A stretch of DNA of 64,000 nt, from assembly GCF_963678975.1 (NCBI RefSeq), contig NC_089273.1, positions 7,626,614-7,690,613 on the forward strand. The letters run 5' to 3'. Both the position numbers and the translations under genes were made by a program. The DNA comes from Dysidea avara. Lineage: Eukaryota; Porifera; Demospongiae; Dictyoceratida; Dysideidae. Positions 56,230 to 64,000 of the stretch are shown in pieces (position 1 is the first letter of the stretch; the number at the start of each line of letters is the position of its first letter). Under the pieces are notes generated by a model, which saw only the letters and a program-made list of their open reading frames with translations, was not told the origin of the DNA and did no database searches.

Positions 56230-57442
56230 CTGAAATGCTGTGTGGGTGACACTGATGGACCATCCAAATATGTGAGTTTTAATTTGGACATCTATAGTTA
56301 TAACTGTTATTTATTTTTCTGTAGACTACATGGAAAATGGGTTTAAGAAATTCTTTTAAGAATATTCGCTGAGGGCTAAAAAACAACCAGTTGGCTGATG
56401 ATGATGGACCACCACCTAAGCGAAGAAGAGTGTATTATGGTGACAATGATGAGGAAAATGTCACACAGGAAGAGCATAATAGGGCTGTACAGAAGTTAAA
56501 AGGTTTGTTTATTGTTATTGAAATAGTGTGTAACTATACTTACACTTATTTCAGATGCCTTCAACAGCCAAGGAAAGAAAAAGGCAATCAATTCAGCAAA
56601 GTGAAGAGATGGATGGACAAAGGAGAAACCAATGGATACAAGAAGATCCGTCACCAACACTTTCAGAAATTTTTAATGAGTTTCCACATTTGAGGACCAT
56701 AAGATAGGTAATTAAATTGATTACACTATTTTAAAAATACTATTATCACTTTTGATGCACACAGCTGCGACGAGAATTCAAGGTGCTAGCTTCGTTGGAT
56801 GATGTGTCCGCAGTAATCGAGAATTGGATAGACTGGGGACAAAAAATCATGAAGTTTGCAGAAATTGAGTCAACCACACGTCCTGTGATTAAGACACTGA
56901 TTAGAAGCCTACCTGAAAGTGAAGATCTTTTCAATCCAGATGGTCAGGTTTTACTTTGTACATTATGTCACCACCATTTTTTTAATTGCAGATGCCAAAG
57001 ACATGATTTGTATGGAAATCCTTTTAAAACTAATCTATCCACGAGGATCAAAAAAGGGATTTTTGCTGTATTGCACTGAAGTTAGTAAAATATATTATAA
57101 AGCATTCATTCATAGTTCATTTTACAGTCTACTGAAACTGACATTGATCAAGAAATTTCGGAATTGGATCAGTTTGAGCCATTTATATTGGTTACTGGGA
57201 AACCAGGGACAGAAACCAGCCAATTCTTCATTTGTTGTGAATCTGAAATCATTTTGGAGTCGAAGTCGTTGAGAAATGCCATAGTTGATCTGATGTCATC
57301 ATATTACGTCTTTGACATCTCTTACCCGAAGTCGATCAGTGGGATACTGATTTTCTTGCAGCATCACGTGTTCTGTCTTGCAGATGAACAAGCTGTACCA
57401 CCTGCAGTAAAGACATTATTAGCTAATTTACAAAAGTTGTAA
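56230..57442 (+). pseudogene. SAMD3-like protein, C-terminal exons, decayed
   Basis: Likely exons: 56230-56271 (VGDTDGPSKY, donor GTGAGT), 56325-56502 (TTWKMGLRNSFKNIR, a TGA at 56370, then PPPKRRR and EEHNRAVQKLK), 56555-56707 (frameshift, then QRRNQWIQEDPSPTLSEIFN), 56765-56942 (LRREFKVLASLDDVSAVIEN), 56992-57080 (AKDMICMEILLKLIYPRGSK) and 57128-57442 (ILESKSLRNAIVDLMSSYYV, SYPKSISGILIFLQHHVFC). The last three exons join perfectly in phase. The order matches the C-terminal part of SAMD3-like proteins. The TGA lies where arginine is expected and one frameshift follows, so this copy is probably not functional as read. Confidence 0.65.
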
Positions 57443-58059
57443 ACTTAATTGCCTTTGTGCATTATATTGTATACCATATTTTCTTGTGTAAATAATTACA
57501 TTTTTCGTACTCAGTATGTGAGTTGTGATGTAACTATAATATTACGCTACAATTACTCAGGCAATTACCACAGTAACATCTTTATAACATGGGAGTAATC
57601 ATGCACTTTAAAGTGTTTCATAACACCTACTGTAGAGTGTAACAAAACTCCGTTTAGGGTGTAACAATACGCTCTTAAAGGAGCCACACAAAAATGGCAA
57701 GTAAAGCGCCCTCAAAGGTATTTCATAACACCTTTGTTTTTACAGTGTATTTATAGCTGTGTAGCAACTGTAAACTAATTAGTCACTTGCAAGTTTAATT
57801 AGGTGTCTGAAGCATTTAACATGCACAGATATGAGATATATTCGTCACATGCAGGCAGTAAAGATAGATTTACTCTAATAGAACAGTCATACTATACCAT
57901 GAATTCATACTTCCGAATTTACGATGTTATGAAACAATCATTATTATGTATGGATTTCACTGACTCTCCAAGATAATATTCTGCATTAATGTTAATTGCT
58001 CATTTCTAAAAAAATTACCTTTTAAACCAAATGTAGAGTCTATCACTGACAAAAATGAG
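57443..58059. repeat. Intergenic; fragment with CACTGTAAAAAC end
   Basis: Around 57545-57747 there are several GTGTAACA/TAACACC words, and the stretch ends AACACCTTTGTTTTTACAGT, mirroring 39667. One TTTACTCTAATAGAACAGTC motif lies at about 57869. No gene. Confidence 0.35.
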
Positions 58060-58880
58060 TGATATCTACCCCAAAAACACCTTCGCTGTAGAAAAGGTGC
58101 ACTCAAGAAACTACAAGTACCTGGAACCCAATGTAAAAAAACAAAAAGAAAACAGCTCAGCTGAAAGTGAAAAGTAACTGGTAACTTAAAGAGCTGATAT
58201 CTGAAGCGGCCAAGAATACAATTACTAAAGTTTAATCCATGCAAGAACACCTTGGCTATAATATAGGTGTTTACATGAAAGTATCTGGCAACTGAAATGG
58301 CTGATATCTGAAGCGGCCAAGAATGAATGGTCATATACAACTAATTCAAAATTTTAACACTGAACCTTTATAATTCGGCTGTGTTCTATATTCACTCTCG
58401 CTGCATCGTAAAGTAATTTCTTTTAACTCTAATTGGCTGGTAATTTGGCCGCCTTTTTTAATAGTCAGTATAATAGAGCAAAAAAAGGTGGCCAAATTAC
58501 CAGCCAATTAGAGTTAAAAGAAATTACTTTACGATGCAGCAAGAGTGAATATAGAACACAGCCGAATTATAAAGGTTTAGTGTTAAATTTTTGAATTAGT
58601 TGTATATGACCATTCATTCTTGGCCGCTTCAGATATCAGCCATTTCAGTTGCCAGTTACTTTCATGTACACACCTGTTTTATAGCCGAAGTGTTCTTGCA
58701 TGGATTAAACTTTACTAATTGTATTCTTGGCCGCTTCAGATATCAGCTCTTTAAGTTACCAGTTACTTTTCACTTCAGCTGAGCTGTTTTCTTTTTGTTT
58801 TTTTACATTGGGTTCCAGGTACTTGTAGTTTCTTGGGCGCACCTTTTTTACAGTGAAGGTGTTTTTGGGGTGGTTATCAG
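58060..58880. mobile_element. Giant hairpin: two ~400-bp inverted arms, ~20-nt loop
   Basis: 58068-58461 and about 58482-58871 are reverse complements with roughly nine in ten positions matching. The arms open with CCCCAAAAACACC and close on AATTTGGCC(G/A)CCTTTTTT, leaving a loop of about 20 bases (AATAGTCAGTATAATAGAGC). Within each arm a sub-block with GATATCTGAAGCGGCCAAGA occurs twice. Open frames on both strands are only the arms read in both senses. It is a foldback element or the product of an inverted duplication. Confidence 0.85.
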
Positions 58881-59629
58881 TTACATACATGCAGGTACAC
58901 CATGCAGGTATTGTGTCTGGTAATTGATTAATGACTGGCTTGTTGACGGCTTGTTGTAACACCAACATGCTTTCTGCACTGAGTCTTGACAATTAGCCAA
59001 GGAATGGACATGGTAGATAGTTGAATAAGAGGTCACCTAGCAACCTTAATACTAAGAATCTATGAATATAATTAGTGGTATTTCCCCGAATATGACATGT
59101 CATTTGTCGGGTTATGGGTTATGGATTGTTGTTCCGTATAATACTAGTCACTTGTTAATAAGGAATGCAGTGAATATATAAAAGATACTTTATGGTTGAT
59201 ATATAATAACTTTCTCAAGCACAAGTCAGCAGTTTCTAGAATAGTTAAATAAGAATTGCCATCATTTAACATGTTATTATTACAGGTTGCAGTGTGTATG
59301 CTCCTGATATTTCATCTCCATCATGTTGTATACAAAATGAAAGTATTACAGCAATTGTGATACTAATAATACGACTTGACATTCTAGTGGTGTTGCCTTT
59401 TGATAACACACTGTGATGGACATTGATTGCCCGGCAATTATTCCTGTTACTTGAAAATTATAGTAGCATCTGTTTTGCTGTTAACACCCCTACTGTCAGG
59501 TGGAATTCTCTGCTGCAGTGCAGATTGACGAAAAATTGTAAGCATAGAGTGTACCAGATTGTTATGTAAATATAATGTTTTGGCAGGTTCTGTGGACTGC
59601 ATATGAAGTGTTGTTAGCTGTTTACAATA
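58881..59629. other. No gene seen
   Basis: AT-rich sequence without a recognisable feature. Confidence 0.3.
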
Positions 59630-60304
59630 TGTGACTGGATTTTGGAAAAACGATCCAAATCGCACATTAGAAGTTTCGAGATAAACGGTTTTAAAGAATT
59701 GAAGCCAGCATAACTCTCCAAGGATAGCAAGCACGCGTATGAAATTTACACAAAAGATGCATCAATCTGTTACCTTTCAAGCCACTTCCAGTACTTGTAG
59801 CTGCTTGTACAGTTTCCCACCAAAAAAGATAGAAAATCTGAGCAGTTGGACGAGCGAAGTAGTATCACGAGTGCTCACAAAGGGGTGGAGGCTGGGGGTA
59901 GAGGCTGGGGGGTGGAGGCTGGGGGGTGGCGGGGAGGGCAAAAGATAGGCCTCAAAATGGAGGCAGATCACGATTGGAGTCCAGACACGAGATTACAGGG
60001 CTGTGCTGGCTCCTTAGTGGCTGATATGTAGCAAAATCTACAGAGAACACGTCTGGCCAACATTATAAGGCTGTCCACCAGTAAACCACTGATTCTTGCC
60101 AAGCCAGGTCCTTCACAAGGCCTGAAACCGCCATTTGGGCACTCCACACCACCCAGAAAAGACGTCTATTAAAACCAGCCTCGTGTAGTTTGAGTAGTGC
60201 TGAGGGTCAAAACTTGTAGTACGATAGTGTAGCTATCCACTGGTGGTGTTAGTTTGATTTTTCCTGATGTGCGATTTGGTTCGGTTCTGTAAAATCTGGT
60301 CACA
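59630..60304. mobile_element. TGTGAC-family element (long class)
   Basis: Arms TGTGACTGGATTTTGGA and, inverted, TGTGACCAGATTTTACAGA both continue CCAAATCGCACAT. TA flanks both sides (59628-59629 and 60305-60306). Length 675 bp. A G-rich tandem (GTGGAGGCTGGGG units) lies at about 59880-59940, at the same offset as in the element at 25157. Confidence 0.85.
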
Positions 60305-60484
60305 TATTAAGGTATGGTGTATGCTTGAATAAGAACTGTAACTATATTGCTTGTCAATGCTGCAGATCATGCTGTTCCTAACATCTCACGAGCACTTCAG
60401 AAGTTGGAGTTGACTATTTGAACAGCATTTGCAGTATTTAATTTCTGTAATTGAAATACATTAATAATTATTTAAATACTAAAT

Positions 60485-60603
60485 AACAATTGGGGATAAC
60501 CTTTATACCAGCATAGGGATAACCTTCATCCTACCTATACGGGATAAAGGTCATACTATTGAGAGTTGGGATACCGTTATCCCTGGATTTGGTATTCTAT
60601 ATA
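60485..60603. repeat. GGGATAACC-type repeat, left part
   Basis: GGGATAACC(T)TTxAT words recur at 60493, 60516 and 60540. The repeat resumes after the inserted hairpin element at 60855-60920 (TTATCCCTGTTTTGGGATGA, ending TTTTAACAGTGTAG). It matches 2075-2219 in reverse. Confidence 0.5.
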
Positions 60604-60854
60604 TGTGGCCGGATTTGCGAAAAGGTACCTTTTTCACACACAAAATTTGACCTATTTTTTAAACTTTAATGCTTCATACATTTTTGATCATGGCATATAA
60701 TTGCTTGACATTTTCAGTGAATGTAGCTACTGTATCTGGCTACATTTTGATACTTAGAGCAAGTTAATCAGTATAAGGAGGTAAGTGTTACATCATTTTG
60801 TTTGCTGGTATGTCAAATGTGTGGAAAAGGTACCTTTTCGCAAATCCGGTCACA
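60604..60854. mobile_element. TGTGAC-family hairpin element (short class)
   Basis: Arms TGTGGCCGGATTTGCGAAAA and, inverted, TGTGACCGGATTTGCGAAAA both continue GGTACCTTTTxCACACA. TA flanks both sides (60602-60603 and 60855-60856). Length 251 bp. Confidence 0.9.
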
Positions 60855-60993
60855 TATGTCAGCCACTTTATCCCTGTTTTGGGATGACCTTCCAACCAAC
60901 TGTTTTAACAGTGTAGGACTGTGATTATTAGCCAAACCATGTCAGATACTTAAAAACTAATAGTATCACATGTTTTTAGCAACAATATACTAC

Positions 60994-61429
60994 TAGGCAC
61001 CGGCCGATTATGCCGGCATAATTTAAAGCATAATAGGTGGCCAAAAGCATCAAGCATAATGCCAGCATAATAGGGACGATGTTTGAAAAATTAATTAAAT
61101 GCGCAATACGCGCGCCTGAAAGAAAGCAAATATTCACTGCCAATAGTATTATTAGTGCATTTTATAATCAAAAACACGTAATACAACTTATTAAACCGTT
61201 TCTTTGTTGGTTATTCACACTTTGCAGAAATAAGATCGAGATACTCTAATAGAGCAGTCACTTACTCTAATAGAGCAGTCAGGAAAGGCTGATATACTCT
61301 AATAAAACAGTCACTTCTAGAGCATAATTTTGATTTCGAAAGCATAATTTTGAGCATAATAGGCTTAATTTTTTAGCAATGCTCAAAAGCATAATAGGTA
61401 AAATTTCGGGCATAATAGGCCGGTGCCTA
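60994..61429. mobile_element. hAT MITE, 8-bp duplication TATACTAC
   Basis: The ends TAGGCACCGGCC are mirrored on both sides, followed by ATTATGC(C)GGCATAAT-type words. TATACTAC flanks exactly (60986-60993 and 61430-61437). The 436-bp interior repeats AGCATAATAGG and carries three forward TACTCTAATAGAGCAGTCA motifs at 61238-61312. Confidence 0.9.
61234..61312 (+). repeat. Array of three CTCTAATAGAG motifs
   Basis: GATCGAGATACTCTAATAGA opens the array. Three copies ending in GCAGTCA or ACAGTCA follow at intervals of about 22 and 32 bases. It sits inside a hAT MITE. Confidence 0.8.
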
Positions 61430-61693
61430 TATACTACAGTGTAATAGTAAGAAAAGTTTTCACTGCAGTTGACCTTTAAATTCAGCATGAGGTTTGAGGT
61501 TGCCTAATTTCTGATCTCCAATCTTTGCGTCGTATTTTCTTCCACTGTCTTTCTTACTAGCAAATGAAGGTCTATAAAATACAGGTATTTGCACTATTTG
61601 ATAGTCAGTGTGAAAATACAAAACAACCAACACACCTAGACTATGACACAGGTATCCCTTAGAAATAAAATACGCATAGCAGCAGGTCGCCAG

Positions 61694-62141
61694 TAGGGAT
61701 GCGGCAATTATGCTGGCATAATTTCGGGCATAATAGGTATGTGTGGAAATCAGGAATTATGCTAGCATTTTGAGGTGTTTATAAAGCATTAACAGTAGGA
61801 AAATCTGCAGATTGCACAATTCCGTTAAAAAAGATCGAGATACTCTAATAGAGCAGTCAGAAACTCTAATAGAACAGTCATGGAATATTATTTACTCTAA
61901 TAAAGCAGTCATGTTGAAATGAAATTCTCTAATACAGCAACCAGCTAAAGAATTCAAGACTATTTGAAGCTTAAACATCAATGAAAATGGTCTGATACAG
62001 CAATAAACTGGCATTATTAGCCAATTATGGTGGCATAATTTTGGGAATAATGGGCAATTCTCAAAAGCATAATAGGGGATTTTTTAAGCACTGCTCAAAA
62101 GCATAATGTTCAATTTTTGGAGCATAATAGCCTCATGCCTA
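61694..62141. mobile_element. hAT MITE, 8-bp duplication GTCGCCAG, in a minisatellite
   Basis: Same family as 60994-61429: the left end TAGGGATGCGGCAATTATGC and the inverted right end TAGGCATGAGGC. GTCGCCAG flanks both sides (61686-61693 and 62142-62149) and is itself part of the 56-bp minisatellite unit, so the target is known. The interior again holds AGCATAATAGG words and a motif array at 61832-61944. Confidence 0.9.
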
Positions 62142-62837
62142 GTCGCCAGTGCATGGATACACAACAGAAAATTTTTCACCAACCTGCAACACTCAGATAC
62201 AGGTCGCCAGTGCTTGAATACACAACACACCTACAATACCCTGATACAGGTCCCCAGTACATAACACGATAGACACATCTACAACACCCGGATACAGGTC
62301 CCCACTCCGCAGTACATTGATACACAACACAATTGACACACCTACAAGACCCGAACACAGGTTGGCAGTGTGTGGAAACACAACACAATTGACACACCTA
62401 CAAGACCCGAACACAGGTTGGCAGTGTGTGGAAACACAACACAATTGACACACCTACATGACCCGAAAACAGGTCGCCAGTGAGTGAATGCACAACACAA
62501 TTGACACACCTACAAGACCCATAAACAGGTCGCCAGTGTGTGGATACACAACACAATAATTATTGACACACTTACAAGATCCGGACACAGGTCGTCAGTG
62601 TGTAACGAGGTGCGTGGATACACAACACAATTGACACACCTACAAGACCCGAAAACAGGTTGCCAGTGCGTGGATACACAACACCATTGACACACCTACA
62701 AGACCCGAACACAAGTCGCCAGTGCGTGGATACACAACACAATTGACACACCTACAAGACCCGAACACAGGTCGCCAGTGAGTGGATGCACAACACAATT
62801 GACACACCTGCAAGACCCGAACACAAGTCGCAAGTGA

Positions 62838-63481
62838 GTTTTTTAAAAATAATTATTTATTATTTTTAATCCCGGCCCTAATGGCACTCCCATCCTCCCC
62901 GATCTCTAGCTAGAAGTTAAACCTAATTTAATTTATAAATGACAAAAGCAGAAGAAAGAAAAAGCAGCTAAACCTACAGAGCCTACACTGGCCTACAAAA
63001 ACACCGCATGGACCGCCAGCATACACACAGCAAAACCCCCGGACAGGGGCCTTAACAAGAAATCCCTGCAGACTACTGAAACTGCAGGGAGTGGGAGCAT
63101 GAAACAGAGTTCAACTCCCACAAAGGACTGCTAGGCAACAGGTTAAATAGATGTAAAAATGTCCGGGCATTGTGGCGCCACAGACAAACAGAGAGTTGCT
63201 CTAGCAGATGGCGGTATGCTAGGCCACGAGAAATGCCACTCCTGGTGGTTGTCCTCAAAGCAATATCCTGCAAGACAGGACGACTAGCAGCAGACCACAA
63301 ACCCAAGGACTCAACCACCAGGGGGACAAAAACACCTCCAGCAGCCTGTACAAGCTCATCATGGTGAGCATCCTTATCTTCTTCTCCCTTAGCAGCAGCC
63401 ACACCTGCTGAAACTGCAGACCGACCCAACAGAGATTCTTGTAATGGACAACGCACAGTAACATCGAAGTACGCAGGCTTC
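62838..63481 (-). mobile_element. Reverse-transcriptase polyprotein 3' fragment
   Basis: On the - strand the frame from 63481 to 63073 reads YFDVTVRCPLQESLLG, EEDKDAHHDELVQAAGGVFV, PLVVESLGLWSAASRPVLQD and LLEQLSVCLWRHNARTFL. The block DVTV...H....GG.FVPLVVESLG.W is one I know from C-terminal ends of RT-encoding elements in cnidarians and sponges. About 235 bp of 3' UTR follow and end in an A-rich tail (T-rich on +, 62838-62870). The flanking minisatellite words (about AGTGAG) look duplicated. It is 5'-truncated. Confidence 0.7.
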
Positions 63482-63593
63482 CCAGTGAGTGGATGCACAA
63501 AACAATTGACACACCTACAAGACCTGAACACAGGTCGCCAGCAATGAGATGGTGAGTACAGAATTCTTGAATGTTAAATAATGCTTTGCTTAG

Positions 63594-63900
63594 ATCAACA
63601 AAATTGTTGGAAGCAGAAGAAGAGCTGATTAGAGAACAAATGGAAAAGAAGAACTGGCAAAGCAAAAGGGCGCTTTTGCTTCAGAGGGATACAGCTATAA
63701 ATACTGATGATAGTGCAAGACCTGAAAACAGTGAGATGGTGCATACAGCATTTGATTTACTAGTAGGGTGATCGTTTTGGTTAGGGTGAAACAATTCTTG
63801 GAAAGGCTGACGACAGTAATAGAAAGACTGGGACTGTATCTATACTAAAACATCTTTGGGATTGGTTGTTTGAAGAAATGTTGACTGTAGTGGCAGAGTA
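63594..63900 (+). CDS. Exon-like sequence of an unknown gene, partial
   Basis: After a TTTGCTTAG acceptor, 63594-63762 reads STKLLEAEEELIREQMEKKN, then RALLLQRDTAINTDDSARPE and MVHTAFDLL. From 63785 the text GETILGKADDSNRKTGTVSI, then LKHLWDWLFEEMLTVVAE and a stop, would continue it in frame if 22 bases (63763-63784, GTAGGG to GGTTAG) were removed. The first part is charged and coiled-coil-like. I do not recognise the protein; upstream exons are not identified. Confidence 0.35.
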
Positions 63901-64000
63901 ACAGAACGAACAGTAGCACTATATGGATAAGAAAAAGACTTTGAATGATTAAATGGTGTGTACAACATTCTTTTTGGAATAGTTTAAAATACAAGGCTTT

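Larger units (their letters stand above)
61619..63545. repeat. 56-bp minisatellite, interrupted twice
   Basis: The unit contains ACAGGTCGCCAGTGNGTGGA, TACACAACACAATTGACACA and CCTACAAGACCCGAAC. About twelve units lie between 62150 and 62837, with diverged units at the left edge (61619-61693) and one at 63482-63545. A hAT MITE (61694-62141) and a LINE fragment (62838-63481) are inserted in it. The - strand cysteine-rich frames here are the repeat read through. Confidence 0.85.

Noticed and set aside
57957-58782. Two similar proteins on opposite strands (MYMTIHSWPLQISAISVA)
   Set aside because: They are the two arms of the giant hairpin read in opposite senses.
62176-62695. Cysteine-rich minus-strand proteins with repeated GxCRCVxCVVY
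   Set aside because: Read-through of the 56-bp minisatellite; no independent coding evidence.

Overview
The window reads as a stretch of an invertebrate animal genome, most likely an early-branching metazoan such as a sponge or cnidarian. The sequence is AT-rich, genes are split by GT-AG introns, and the coding pieces belong to animal families: a BEL/Pao retroelement, a THAP-DDE transposase, a SWIM-YqaJ protein and a SAMD3-like SAM protein. I see no rRNA, tRNA, CRISPR array or bacterial operon. The exact organism cannot be read from the sequence. Almost everything here is mobile DNA in various stages of decay, often nested three deep.

Layout. 1-2080: a LINE tail abuts a deleted BEL/Pao element (gag head joined to integrase). 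2075-8230: nested hAT-like elements with 5-bp target duplications. 8844-28632: one large composite DNA transposon. Its outer inverted ends of about 0.6 kb are nearly identical and lead into arrays of a ~138-bp satellite. Its core (about 21.5-27.7 kb) holds two convergent genes, a THAP/DDE transposase on + and a SWIM/YqaJ nuclease-like gene on -, each starting just inside an inverted copy of the same promoter. A 7.6-kb element with its own duplication (ATAT) has landed in the left satellite and carries unidentified exon-like reading frames. 28997-30114 is a PIF/Harbinger-type element. 31.3-33.6 kb holds duplicated modules, a hairpin and an 18-bp minisatellite. 34.6-40.4 kb holds a retroelement scrap, small inverted-repeat elements and orphan exon-like frames. 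41065-45517 (-) is a decayed multi-exon C2H2/transposase-like gene. 46309-48475 is a Mutator-like element with a 9-bp duplication. 48671-57442 (+) is a SAMD3-like gene whose two coding halves flank about 7 kb of repeats. 58.0-62.2 kb holds a giant hairpin and several small transposons. 62.1-63.5 kb is a 56-bp minisatellite invaded by a LINE, and the last 0.4 kb holds exon-like sequence of an unrecognised + strand gene.

Two patterns stand out. First, nine copies of a TA-flanked hairpin transposon share TGTGACCGGAT-type ends. Directly inside those ends each copy has its own short segment, which is repeated in mirror image in the other arm of that copy but differs from copy to copy. Second, an 11-bp palindrome (CTCTAATAGAG, usually inside GATACTCTAATAGAGCAGTC) recurs inside several unrelated transposon families, sometimes in small arrays.

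Working logic. The two genes of the 19.8-kb element probably formed one transposition module (DDE recombinase plus YqaJ-type exonuclease). Both are now broken: the transposase by three in-frame stops, the YqaJ gene by a hairpin transposon sitting exactly in its conserved EIKCP region. The element is probably immobile on its own.
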